Source of the DNA: Eubacteriaceae bacterium
GTDB taxonomy: Bacteria > Bacillota > Clostridia > Eubacteriales > Eubacteriaceae
DNA: 38,339 nt
Direction: 5' to 3'
Assembly (NCBI GenBank): GCA_028705955.1
Contig: JAQWCN010000006.1
Coordinates: forward strand, 1-38,339
Each line of letters begins with the position of its first letter. Within the stretch, counting starts at the first letter, position 1. Shown here piece by piece: positions 7,870 through 16,263 of the stretch. Under the pieces are notes generated by a model. It did no database searches. It was not told where the DNA came from and saw nothing but the letters and a program-made list of their open reading frames with translations. The translations under genes were made by a program, and so were the position numbers.

Positions 7870-8428
7870 TCACTCCCCGCTGTAATAGCTGATGACGGTT
7901 ATCCCGTATTTTTTTTCTTTCAGGCGTTGATAGCCTTTGATACATAATGGCATTATAACAGATTTTTCATGTTCCATCATTATAAATCCATCGCTTTTTA
8001 AAATTTTTTTGTCCCAAATCGCTTCGATCAAAGCCAGGCTGGCATCCCCTTCGGCATAAGGCGGATCCATAAAAATCAAATCCCCTGTGACCCCCCGGTC
8101 TGCCAGATAAGAAACTGCAGCCCTTGCGGACATCAGGCCGCAATGAACCCGGTCTGTATAGCCCGGTTTTTCAATATCTTTTTTTTATAACCGCCATGCT
8201 GGCTTTTGACACATCAAAGATCCAGGCTTCCGGAATACCCCGGCTTAACGCTTCCAGTGCCATGGCACCACTGCCTCCGAACAGATCCACAAAAACTTCT
8301 GCTTCCCCCAAAACGGTCTGGAGGGTGTTAAAAATAGCGCCCCGGACTTTATCTGTCGTCGGGCGAATAGCATCCCCTGCCGGCATCATTAGTTTTAATC
8401 CCCGTTTTTCCCCTGCTATAATTCTCAT
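7870..8428 (-). pseudogene. rsmD: rsmD, 16S rRNA m2G966 methyltransferase, frameshifted
   Basis: Two reading frames together make one RsmD. The N-terminal part (8428 to 8171) runs from MRIIAGEKRGLKL through the SAM-binding VDLFGGSGAMALEALSRG to VIKKRY and a stop. The C-terminal part continues in another frame with DIEKPGYTDRVHCGL, the catalytic FMDPPYAEG, and an end at 7870. The join is at a run of eight A on the minus strand (8179-8186 as T). Seven A would restore a single frame of 185 codons, the normal length. RsmD methylates the 2-amino group of G966 of 16S rRNA. The frameshift could be a real mutation, a homopolymer sequencing error, or a site of slippage. AGGAGG precedes the start. Both halves are otherwise well conserved, which argues against an old pseudogene. 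Confidence 0.85.
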
Positions 8429-8440
8429 CCTGCCTCCTCA

Positions 8441-10492
8441 TCAATTCATGGAAATTGCTTCGACGCCATGATAAAAGGCATCCATAAGCGCCGTTCGATA
8501 CGTCATATCCCCGGCTGTGGATGAATCCATCAGCCGTTTTGCCACCTCCCGAGTTTCTGCGATCAAGGGTCCATCCTCGTAGGGATCCAGCGCCGATAAT
8601 TCCGGAAAGCCGTGCTGGCGGAAACCGAAATAATCCCCCGGCCCCCGAAGCTTGTAATCTTCTTCTGCAATCACCCGGCCATCGTGGTTATTCACAATGA
8701 CCCGCATCCGTTCAATGGTTTTATCATTGGTTGCGTTGGACACCAGAAAACAATAGGACTGCCGTTCTCCCCGGCCGGCCCGGCCTCTTAACTGGTGAAG
8801 CTGGGACAAACCAAAACGGTCGGCGCTCATAATCGTGATGACCGAGACCCGGGGAACATCGATTCCCACTTCAATGATACTGGTGGCCACAAGACAGTCA
8901 ATTTGGCCCGCGTTGAAGGCCTCAATGATTTTTTTCTTTTGCTCCGGTTTCATTTTACTGTGCAGACATGCCACTTTAAACAGTCCCTTGTAAAATCCCT
9001 TTACCGCTTCAAAAACGCTTTGGGTATCCCGGACTTCTGCCATTTCTTCCGATTCTTCAATAAAAGGGCAGACCATAAAGCATTGATATCCCGCCGCCAT
9101 TTCTTTGGCCATCAAACCAAGGATTTTTTTCATGGCTTTTTCGGTATAGAAGTAGGTTTTGATCCGTTTGCGTCCACTGGGAAGGCAATCAATGGTTGAA
9201 ATATCCAGATCGCCGTAAAAAACCAAAGCCAACGTCCGGGGGATGGGTGTGGCGCTCATAACCAGGGTATGGGGCTGTTTTCCCTTCATGGCCAGCATTC
9301 CCCGCTGGCGCACGCCAAAACGGTGCTGTTCATCCGTGATCACCATGCCCAAATTATAATAATCCATATCCTTTTGAAACAACGCGTGGGTTCCAATAAC
9401 CACCTGGGCTTCCCCACTGGCCGTCTGTTTGGCTATTTTCGCATGCTCTGCCAGTTTCATGGCCCCGGTCACCAGCACAACCTGAATATCAAAAGGTTCA
9501 AGCATCCGGGAAAAATTTCGGGCGTGCTGTTCCGCCAAAATTTCTGTTGGCGCCATATAGGCACATTGATAGCCGTTCATCGCCATTAAAAATGCACAGG
9601 CCACGGCAATAATGGTTTTCCCGCTGCCCACATCCCCCTGGACGAGACGGTTCATAACCTTGCCACTTTTTAAATCCGCTATGATATCCGAAAGAACGCC
9701 GATTTGTCCCGATGTCAGTGTAAATGGCAAATGCTGTTCAAAACGCTTCAGCTCATCAAAATGCCCGATAGAACGATTGGAAAGCCCTCCGGTTCCCCGG
9801 TTATTTAAAATCCCGAGATTAATTTTCAGAGCTTCTTCAAATTTCAACCGCCTTTGCCCTTCGCGAACTTCTTCAGCCTTTTCGGGCTGATGGAGTCCCT
9901 TCATCGCCGCTCCAAGGGGAAGCAGATTCTTTTCCTGCCGCAATTTTTCCGGCATCTGATCCGGCACCGCTACACCGGCGTCAAAGATTGCGCCGATCTG
10001 TTTGCGAATGATTTCTCCAGACAAAGCCCCTGTCGAAGGATAAACGGGCGTCAGTTCAAAAAAAGTTCCGGGATTTTCCGCTTTGGTATATTGGGGATTA
10101 TAGATCACTTTTCTGCCGTTTTTGTGTACAATTTTTCCATAAAAATAATAAGTGCTGTCGGCATCAAAGGCATTGCGCAGCCAGGGTTGATTAAAAAAGG
10201 TGACTTCTCCCCGGAGGACCGTACCATCATCTAAAAGTTGCTCGATGGATAAAACAAAAAGGGACAGATTCCTGCGAATACGCCGGAGTGTCCCTTTGTT
10301 TTTAACCGCCGCCATAATGGTCACGGCGGAATCTGTTGGTTCCTCCAATGTGCCCATGATGCTGCGATCGATATAGCGGGAAGGATAGGTGTTTAAAAGA
10401 TCCCCAACGGTCCGGATGCCCCGGGCCTCCAAAGCGGCTTCGCGTTTGGGCCCTATCCCGGCAATGGTCCTGACAGAATCTTTTAACTCCAT
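8441..10492 (-). CDS. recG: ATP-dependent DNA helicase RecG
   Basis: A 683-residue helicase that reverses stalled replication forks and migrates branched DNA. The N-terminus has a helix-hairpin-helix-like stretch (AGIGPKREAALEARG, 11-25) and the OB-fold wedge domain (about 55-150). The motor follows: Walker A GDVGSGKT (286-293), DEQH box (387-390), SATPIPRTLAL, and motif VI QLRGRAGRG. The length is normal. It has an AGGAGG site before the ATG and lies 14 bases after the FakA-like gene, with rsmD starting 12 bases beyond its end. The fakA-recG-rsmD-coaD series is a conserved Firmicutes order. Confidence 0.95.
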   Translation of the reverse strand: MELKDSVRTIAGIGPKREAALEARGIRTVGDLLNTYPSRYIDRSIMGTLEEPTDSAVTIMAAVKNKGTLRRIRRNLSLFVLSIEQLLDDGTVLRGEVTFFNQPWLRNAFDADSTYYFYGKIVHKNGRKVIYNPQYTKAENPGTFFELTPVYPSTGALSGEIIRKQIGAIFDAGVAVPDQMPEKLRQEKNLLPLGAAMKGLHQPEKAEEVREGQRRLKFEEALKINLGILNNRGTGGLSNRSIGHFDELKRFEQHLPFTLTSGQIGVLSDIIADLKSGKVMNRLVQGDVGSGKTIIAVACAFLMAMNGYQCAYMAPTEILAEQHARNFSRMLEPFDIQVVLVTGAMKLAEHAKIAKQTASGEAQVVIGTHALFQKDMDYYNLGMVITDEQHRFGVRQRGMLAMKGKQPHTLVMSATPIPRTLALVFYGDLDISTIDCLPSGRKRIKTYFYTEKAMKKILGLMAKEMAAGYQCFMVCPFIEESEEMAEVRDTQSVFEAVKGFYKGLFKVACLHSKMKPEQKKKIIEAFNAGQIDCLVATSIIEVGIDVPRVSVITIMSADRFGLSQLHQLRGRAGRGERQSYCFLVSNATNDKTIERMRVIVNNHDGRVIAEEDYKLRGPGDYFGFRQHGFPELSALDPYEDGPLIAETREVAKRLMDSSTAGDMTYRTALMDAFYHGVEAISMN

Positions 10493-10506
10493 TGATCCTC
10501 CTTATC

Positions 10507-12141
10507 TTATTCTACAGAAACGATGTAATAATACAGCGGTTGCCCGCCATCATTGACCTCAATGTCACATTCGTCAAAAACCGCTTCCAGTTTTTGCGCC
10601 AGGGCATCAGCCTGGTCTTCGTCCACATCCTGCCCGTAATAAATTGAAATCAGTTCGGATTCATCATCCGTCATCTTTTCAAGCAGTGTTTGGGTAACCG
10701 TGTTGACTTCCTGACCCTTTGTCAGAATCTCACCATCGTAGATCCCGATGATGTCATTTTTCTTGATGGTCAGTCCGTCAATTTTAGTATCCCGGACAGC
10801 GTAAGTCACCTCTCCGGTTTTAACCCCGCCAATCACCGCTTTCATCGCGTTGTCATTAGATTCCCAGGGTGCTTCGGCGTTAAAAGCCAACATAGCCGTG
10901 ACACATTGGGGAATGGTTTTTGTCGGAACCACATGAACCTGTTTATCCGATATCTCCTGGGCCTGATTGGCTGCCATAATGATATTGCCGTTATTAGGGA
11001 AAATGAAAATGTGTTCCGCATTGACCTTGTTGATTTCAGACAGGAAATCTTCGGTGCTGGGGTTCATGGTTTGTCCGCCAGATATAACCCGGGTTATCCC
11101 TAAATCATGGAACATGGCTGTCAGCCCTTCCCCGGGGGATACCGCAATGAAACCATAGGGCACCGGTTTTTCATCGGCCGCAGGTGTTCCGGATTGCGCA
11201 TCCGCATCGTCCACTCCCAGCATTTCCCGCATATTGTCAACCTTCATCCGGATTAAAGCCCCGTAACTCAATCCTTTTTCAAAGGCTTTTCCGGGATGAT
11301 CTGTGTGCACGTGCACTTTAATGATATCATCATCTTTAATGACCAGCACACAATCCCCGATGGTTCCAAGATACGCCCGCAACGCATCGGCATCGCCTTC
11401 CGGCGCGTCTTTAATGATAAATTCGGTACAATAGCCAAAAGTGATATCTTCCGGCCGCATCGCCGAGTCATCGACAAAACGTTCCCGGTCACTGACATTC
11501 AAATGGACTTTTTCACTCAGTTCCTGACCGATAAGTCCTTTGTAAGCCCCTTCGAGAACAAAAATCAGGCCCTGACCCCCGGCGTCTACCACGCCGGCTT
11601 CTTTAAGAACCGGCAGCATCTCCGGTGTCCGGGAAAGCGCATCCTTTCCCTGATCCAAAATGGCTTTTGTAAAGACCGTCAGATCGTCATAGTCATCCTG
11701 ATGCGCCACGGCAAATTCTGCCATTTCCCTGGCCACTGTCAAAATGGTTCCTTCTGTCGGTTTCATTACTGCTTTGTAAGCTGCATCTGCTGCACTCCGA
11801 ACGACTGTTGCCATTCCGGGAACATCCAGATTTTTTTTACCTTTACAGCCGCTGGCAAACCCCCGAAGGAGCTGGGAAAGAATCACGCCGGAATTTCCCC
11901 TTGCCCCGATGAGTGCTCCACTGGATGCTGTTTTGGCCACAGCGTAGAGATCCTTCTGATCCAATTTTTCCAGTTCGCCCACCGAATGGGAAAAGGTCAG
12001 AGACATGTTTGTCCCCGTATCGCCGTCAGGGACCGGGAACACGTTAAGCTCATCTACATTTTTTTTATATATTTCTAAATTTTTTGCGCCGTATTCAAAA
12101 AGTTTTTTGAGCAGCGCGCCGTCGATTGCTTCTATCTTCAT
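10507..12141 (-). CDS. fakA: DAK2-domain fatty acid kinase, FakA/YloV family
   Basis: A protein of about 544 residues with an N-terminal DhaL-like kinase domain (about 1-200; Mg/ATP-binding PVPDGDTGTNM at 36-46), a middle domain, and a C-terminal EDD/DegV-like domain. FakA phosphorylates exogenous fatty acids bound to a FakB partner, feeding acyl-phosphate to PlsX/PlsY. The partner is not in this window. A GTG at 12153 would add four residues. The ATG at 12141 is preferred because GGAGG lies five bases before it and overlaps that GTG. It follows the Asp23 gene closely. Similarity to dhaL (21024-21665) reflects shared ancestry of the kinase domain, not glycerol metabolism. Confidence 0.88.
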   Translation of the reverse strand: MKIEAIDGALLKKLFEYGAKNLEIYKKNVDELNVFPVPDGDTGTNMSLTFSHSVGELEKLDQKDLYAVAKTASSGALIGARGNSGVILSQLLRGFASGCKGKKNLDVPGMATVVRSAADAAYKAVMKPTEGTILTVAREMAEFAVAHQDDYDDLTVFTKAILDQGKDALSRTPEMLPVLKEAGVVDAGGQGLIFVLEGAYKGLIGQELSEKVHLNVSDRERFVDDSAMRPEDITFGYCTEFIIKDAPEGDADALRAYLGTIGDCVLVIKDDDIIKVHVHTDHPGKAFEKGLSYGALIRMKVDNMREMLGVDDADAQSGTPAADEKPVPYGFIAVSPGEGLTAMFHDLGITRVISGGQTMNPSTEDFLSEINKVNAEHIFIFPNNGNIIMAANQAQEISDKQVHVVPTKTIPQCVTAMLAFNAEAPWESNDNAMKAVIGGVKTGEVTYAVRDTKIDGLTIKKNDIIGIYDGEILTKGQEVNTVTQTLLEKMTDDESELISIYYGQDVDEDQADALAQKLEAVFDECDIEVNDGGQPLYYYIVSVE

Positions 12142-12153
12142 CCGGACCTCCAC

Positions 12154-12501
12154 TTAAATCCTTACACTGACGACATTCACAGAAATGCGTTTGACCTTCA
12201 GGGAGGTTTGCTTTTCCACACAGTATTTAACGGCGGAAATAATATTTTCTGCCACCACCGAAATTTTTATCGCCTGTTCCACCACTACGTACAGATCAAT
12301 GATCAGCTTGCCGTCATTATCTCTTTTAACGCTGACCCCTTTATTTGAATGTTCCTTTGTGAGCAGTTCGATCAAACCGTCTTTACCGCGCTGATGAGCC
12401 ATGCCGACCAGCCCGTAACACCCCATGGCTGCGTCACCGGCAATATCGGCCACCGCTTTACGGGATATTTCGATATACCCCAGATCATTTTCTATCTTCA
12501 T
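12154..12501 (-). CDS. Asp23/Gls24-family protein (YloU-like)
   Basis: A 115-residue Asp23/Gls24 protein, opening with YIEISRKAVADIAGDAA and containing IDLYVVVEQAIKISVVAENI, both typical of the family. Members lie at the membrane surface and affect envelope stress. The YloU branch sits directly before the fatty-acid kinase gene, as here, but its role is unsettled. The start at 12501 is chosen over one at 12516 because GAGGAG lies at proper distance and overlaps the upstream ATG. It is the first gene of the long leftward cluster and lies 36 bases downstream of a strong promoter. Confidence 0.85.
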   Translation of the reverse strand: MKIENDLGYIEISRKAVADIAGDAAMGCYGLVGMAHQRGKDGLIELLTKEHSNKGVSVKRDNDGKLIIDLYVVVEQAIKISVVAENIISAVKYCVEKQTSLKVKRISVNVVSVRI

Positions 12502-12536
12502 TGGTTTTCTCCTCATCGATTCACATTTATTGTACT

Positions 12537-12565
12537 ATAATACATTTTTTTAATCATAAAGTCAA
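12537..12565 (-). promoter_or_regulatory. Promoter of the asp23-to-nfnB cluster
   Basis: On the minus strand this reads TTGACT, 17 bases, TATTAT, five of six consensus bases in both boxes with ideal spacing. The expected transcript start is about 20-30 bases before the Asp23 start codon. It lies back to back with the rpmB promoter. Confidence 0.8.
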
Positions 12566-12573
12566 AAAACTTA

Positions 12574-12603
12574 TTGCACTATTTTGAATTATTGTGTTAT
12601 AAT
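12574..12603 (+). promoter_or_regulatory. Promoter of rpmB
   Basis: TTGCAC, 18 bases, TATAAT. The -10 is perfect. The start of transcription should fall near 12610, leaving a leader of about 37 bases before rpmB. Confidence 0.7.
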
Positions 12604-12646
12604 AACTCTCGTTAAACTGATGAAATGAAGCAAGGGAGGTATGAAG

Positions 12647-12835
12647 ATGGCTAAAGAATGCTTTGTGTGCAAAAAAAGCGTTGTGTCCGGCAACTCCGTT
12701 TCGCACTCCAACAAACATAATAAAAGAATCTGGAAACCAAATCTGCAGAAGATCAAAATCATGGTCGACGGCAAACCGCAGCGTGCATATGTCTGCACCA
12801 GATGCTTACGCTCTGGTAAAGTTGAAAGAGCTTAG
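12647..12835 (+). CDS. rpmB: 50S ribosomal protein L28
   Basis: A 62-residue basic protein matching L28 throughout (MAKECFVCKK, VVSGNSVSHSNKHNKR, WKPNLQKI, CTRCLRSGKV). The two CxxC pairs (CFVC and CTRC) make it the zinc-binding C+ form. The ATG at 12647 is preferred to the one at 12641 because it lies seven bases after GGGAGG and gives the conserved MAKECFVC start. It is a single gene with its own promoter and terminator, divergent from the Asp23/FakA genes, a placement common in Clostridia. Confidence 0.95.
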   Translation: MAKECFVCKKSVVSGNSVSHSNKHNKRIWKPNLQKIKIMVDGKPQRAYVCTRCLRSGKVERA

Positions 12836-12867
12836 TTTTATTGACCGTGCCCGGAAAAATAAATTGG

Positions 12868-12911
12868 CGTTTTGAAGTTATTGACTTCAAAACGTCTTTT
12901 TAATTTTTTGA
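12868..12911 (+). terminator. Terminator after rpmB
   Basis: A perfect 11-base stem (12868-12878 with 12884-12894) with a five-base loop is followed by TCTTTTTAATTTTTT. On the other strand the tail is also T-rich, so it may stop thiN transcripts coming the other way. Confidence 0.85.
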
Positions 12912-12961
12912 AAAAGAACCGTTCTCTTTCACTTCAAAATCAGCAAAGAATTTTTGTTTTC

Positions 12962-13606
12962 TCATTCAGAAACAATATCGACCAATAAAATACCCTCCTG
13001 CACCGTGATCATCTGGGGCGGGGGCGTCGTTACATTGCTGACCGTCCATCCGGCCCCGGCGTGACTGAGCGTGACGTCTTTAAGGGGATACTCAAAACCG
13101 GAGAGGGTCACACCCCGAACGGTATCGGTATAAGCCAGAATGGAAAGGGTGGTCCCTGAGGGCAACTCCAACTGCCTTGTCCCCTTAAGTAAAGAAAGGG
13201 TATTATATTCATCGACCAGTGCTGCCGGGATCCCCGCTTCAAGCAGGGGATAAAGGCTGTGAATACTGGCCAGTACATGATCCATACGGGTTCCCGTCGC
13301 TCCAAACAGAATCACTTTTTGGGGCTTCTCTTTCATCGCCAGGGCAATGGCGAGTTCTGTATCCGTCTGGTTTTTACGAACCGGGTGACGCTGTATCGGA
13401 ACGCCGGCACCGGCCATTTTTTTTAAAATCCGGAGATCGACAGAGTCAAAATCCCCCACCAGCAAATCTGGTTTCAAACCCAGACGTGCCACCATTTCCG
13501 CCCCTTTATCCGCTGCAATCACACGGCGCTCCCCTGCCTGATCCAGCATCTTCTTATAAAAATCCGGCGTGCCATAGTGGCCGCCGGTAAAAATAAATAT
13601 TATCAA
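12962..13606 (-). CDS. thiN: Thiamine pyrophosphokinase
   Basis: A 214-residue enzyme that converts thiamine and ATP to thiamine pyrophosphate, the cofactor used by IlvB elsewhere in this window. It shows the family motifs ADKGAE, VGDFDSV and KNQTDTELA in the N-terminal half, FGATGTRMDH in the middle, and a C-terminal beta-rich substrate-binding domain. The start is a TTG that overlaps the rsgA stop (TTGA), so translation is probably coupled; no good ATG is available nearby. In many Firmicutes rpe lies between rsgA and thiN, but here the two are directly joined. Confidence 0.92.
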   Translation of the reverse strand: MIIFIFTGGHYGTPDFYKKMLDQAGERRVIAADKGAEMVARLGLKPDLLVGDFDSVDLRILKKMAGAGVPIQRHPVRKNQTDTELAIALAMKEKPQKVILFGATGTRMDHVLASIHSLYPLLEAGIPAALVDEYNTLSLLKGTRQLELPSGTTLSILAYTDTVRGVTLSGFEYPLKDVTLSHAGAGWTVSNVTTPPPQMITVQEGILLVDIVSE

Positions 13607-14484
13607 TAGCGTTCCCGCTTTCTCAGCGCTTCAAGCATCGCTTGATAATGCGCGTAACGTTCTTCTGCAATCTTTCCGGTTTCAAGTTGCCGGCGCACCA
13701 TGCAATCCGGTTCTGCCCCGTGAAAACAATCTTTAAAACGACACAATCCCCGGGCAAATTCCGGAAAACTGTCGCGCAATTCTTCCGGCGTCAGGGCATC
13801 TTCCAGTTTAAGGGAGGAGAAACCGGGTGTGTCGAGCAACACACCTCCGCCCGGTAAATCCATCAACTCCACGTGGCGGGTCGTGTGCTTGCCCCGGCCC
13901 AGCTTTTCACTCAGCGCGCCGGTATCCATGGCCTGCCGCCCGCACAGGGCATTGGTCAAGGTGGACTTGCCCACCCCGGAAGGGCCGGCTAAAAAAGCTG
14001 TCTTGCCCTTTAAACAGTCCTGCAATTCCTGCAGCGTTTCCTGATCGCCGGCTGTCATCATGATCACAGAATAGGGCGTCCTTTGATAAATCTTTAAGAT
14101 GTCCAGATCTTTTTCCTGGGCCAAATCCCGTTTGGTCAGACAAATCAGAGGTTTAACGCCCCGCGCTTCACAGGCAACCAGCATTTTATCCAGCAGCAGA
14201 AGATTGGGTCTTGGATTTCTAAACGCAAAGACAATCACAGCCAAATCTACGTTGGCCACCGGCGGCCGGATAAACAGATTTTTTCTGGGATGAATCGCCG
14301 TTAACGAATACTGCTCCCCTTCCGGTTCCAGGTCCACCAAATCTCCAACGGTCGGCACAATATGCTGATGGCGAAAAATTCCAACCGGTTTAGCTTCATA
14401 TAAACAAGAGGAACCGGCGGATTTTATATAATAAAATCCGCCGATTCCCTTTATAATTCTTCCTGTTATCATCTGGTTTGACAT
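13603..14484 (-). CDS. rsgA: Ribosome small-subunit-dependent GTPase RsgA
   Basis: A 293-residue circularly permuted GTPase that helps late maturation of the 30S subunit. An N-terminal OB fold (about 1-70) is followed by the permuted G motifs: G4 LTKRD, then G1 GPSGVGKST, then G3 DTPGFSS. A C-terminal zinc site follows (CRFKDCFHGAEPDC). The length is normal. Only a weak AAAGG precedes the ATG, 21 bases after pknB. It sits in the rlmN-prpC-pknB-rsgA cluster, as in Bacillus and Clostridia, where PrkC is known to phosphorylate RsgA (CpgA). Confidence 0.95.
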   Translation of the reverse strand: MSNQMITGRIIKGIGGFYYIKSAGSSCLYEAKPVGIFRHQHIVPTVGDLVDLEPEGEQYSLTAIHPRKNLFIRPPVANVDLAVIVFAFRNPRPNLLLLDKMLVACEARGVKPLICLTKRDLAQEKDLDILKIYQRTPYSVIMMTAGDQETLQELQDCLKGKTAFLAGPSGVGKSTLTNALCGRQAMDTGALSEKLGRGKHTTRHVELMDLPGGGVLLDTPGFSSLKLEDALTPEELRDSFPEFARGLCRFKDCFHGAEPDCMVRRQLETGKIAEERYAHYQAMLEALRKRERY

Positions 14485-14505
14485 CTTTTTATAATCCTTT
14501 TCCCA

Positions 14506-16263
14506 TTAACGGGATTGTGTCTGTCCACCGCTTGGCGTCGGTGTTGCCGGAACCGTTGGTGACGGGCTTGGGGTCGGTGTTGGTGCCGGACCGGTGCTCA
14601 CCACATAATTAATTGCCGAGCCTCTGTCGGTCTGCGTTCCTTCTGCCGGCGACTGGCTGATCACCACGCCTGCAGCGTATTGGTCACTGCTCTGCTGGGT
14701 CACTGTCCCCACGGTAAACCCGTTGGAGGTGATCCGGTTCTGGGCCGCATCGTTGGTGAGTCCCACAATACCTGGAACGGAAACAGTATTCTGTCCCTTG
14801 CTGACATACAGCACAACCTGGCTGTTTTCATCCACTTCAGTTCCCTGATCCGGTGATACCTTAAACACAACACCTGTATCATAATTATCGTTGTATTCCC
14901 GTTTAATTTCGGAAACCGTCAACTTGGATTTTTCCAGCGCTGCCACGGCATCATTTTCAGCCATACCCACGACCGTTGGCACGCCCACTTTATTACTGCC
15001 TTTACTGATACTGACTTTAATCGTCTTGCCGGATTGTGATTCTGTTCCTGCTGCTGGTGTCTGGCTGATGATCTTTCCGGATTCCACATCATTATCGTTG
15101 ACTTCTTTTTCGACTTCCACTTTCATCCCGACAGCCTGAGCCGCCGCTGTCGCCTGATCCTTGGTCATGTTGCTGACATCGGGAACCGTGACTTTTTTGG
15201 TGCCCATCATGGCATTAACCGCAAGAATTGCGACCAAAAGCAGGATAATGCCGCCGATCACACCGGCGATGATTTTATTGCGTTTTTTTCTGCGTTTGAG
15301 TTCATCCACATCGGATTTTTCCGCTTCAACTTTTGGAATCGCCTCGGTCCCCGGTTCAACCTTAAACAGGCTGTCTTCATCCAGGATCCCTGCGTTATCA
15401 AGGAGTCCGGGATCATTGCCATTATTCAGATCCACGTTGGCGTCCAACATGATCTGATCCAAATCATCAATCAGCTCATCGGTATTTTGATAACGGTCTT
15501 CCGGTTTCTTTTCGCAGAGTTTAACCACAACGTCATTAACACTTTGCGGAATGTCCGGATTGATTTCCATCGGAGGGGTAATGTCCTCCTGAATATGCTT
15601 GATGGCAATGGTTACGGTGCTCTCTTCATCAAAGGGAAGCTGTCCCGTGAGCAATTCGTAGTACATAATCCCCAGGGAATACAAATCGGAGCGTTCATCC
15701 ACGAATCCGCCTCTGGCCTGTTCCGGTGAAATGTAATGCACCGATCCCATGGTTTGATTGGTCATGGTGATGGTGGAACTGGTAATGGCCCGGGCAATGC
15801 CGAAATCCGTCACCTTTGGCATCAGATCCGCTGTGAGCATAATATTCTGTGGTTTGATATCCCGGTGGATAATCTGATGGGCGTGGGCACATTTCAGCGC
15901 TTCTGCAATGTCAATAATAAAATTGGTTGCTTCTTCATATTCCAGATGACCCTTTTTATCGAGATATTGTTTAAGGGTAATGCCATCGACGTATTCCATC
16001 ACAATAAAATACACGTCTCCATCTACGCCAACGTCATATACCGATACGATATTGGGATGGCTCAGCCCTGCCGCTGCCTGGGATTCCCTGTCAAATTTTT
16101 TAATAAACTGTTCGTTCTCTGTGTATTCTTCCCGCAAAACTTTCACCGCTACAAAACGGTTCAGTTTCAAATCTTTTGCTTTATAAACGTAAGCCATGCC
16201 TCCGCGGCCGATGAGCTCTACAATTTCATACCGCTCATTCAAAATCCTACCGATCATTGGCAT
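14506..16263 (-). CDS. pknB: PASTA-domain Ser/Thr protein kinase (PrkC/PknB)
   Basis: A 585-residue membrane kinase. The cytoplasmic kinase domain holds the glycine loop GRGGMAYV (19-26), K41, HRD 133-135 and DFG 153-155. A juxtamembrane linker, a basic KRRKKR stop-transfer and one transmembrane helix (about 334-352) follow, then three extracellular PASTA repeats of about 67 residues and a Pro/Thr/Ser-rich tail. PASTA domains bind peptidoglycan fragments or lipid II and couple the cell-wall state to phosphorylation. The start overlaps prpC by 17 bases. GGAGGAAGGAG lies just before it; ATG codons at 16263 and 16257 are both possible. The partner phosphatase PrpC is encoded directly upstream. 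Confidence 0.95.
   Translation of the reverse strand: MPMIGRILNERYEIVELIGRGGMAYVYKAKDLKLNRFVAVKVLREEYTENEQFIKKFDRESQAAAGLSHPNIVSVYDVGVDGDVYFIVMEYVDGITLKQYLDKKGHLEYEEATNFIIDIAEALKCAHAHQIIHRDIKPQNIMLTADLMPKVTDFGIARAITSSTITMTNQTMGSVHYISPEQARGGFVDERSDLYSLGIMYYELLTGQLPFDEESTVTIAIKHIQEDITPPMEINPDIPQSVNDVVVKLCEKKPEDRYQNTDELIDDLDQIMLDANVDLNNGNDPGLLDNAGILDEDSLFKVEPGTEAIPKVEAEKSDVDELKRRKKRNKIIAGVIGGIILLLVAILAVNAMMGTKKVTVPDVSNMTKDQATAAAQAVGMKVEVEKEVNDNDVESGKIISQTPAAGTESQSGKTIKVSISKGSNKVGVPTVVGMAENDAVAALEKSKLTVSEIKREYNDNYDTGVVFKVSPDQGTEVDENSQVVLYVSKGQNTVSVPGIVGLTNDAAQNRITSNGFTVGTVTQQSSDQYAAGVVISQSPAEGTQTDRGSAINYVVSTGPAPTPTPSPSPTVPATPTPSGGQTQSR

Noticed and set aside
8124-8471. A plus-strand gene opposite rsmD.
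   Set aside because: It is the complement of conserved RsmD and RecG sequence, has no ribosome-binding site and resembles nothing known.
10507-12141. A second dihydroxyacetone kinase, because of the DhaL-like domain.
   Set aside because: The full architecture and the neighbours (Asp23-like gene, recG) match the fatty-acid kinase FakA/YloV.
12663-12875. An overlapping frame in rpmB.
   Set aside because: It is an out-of-frame shadow of L28 with no start signal.
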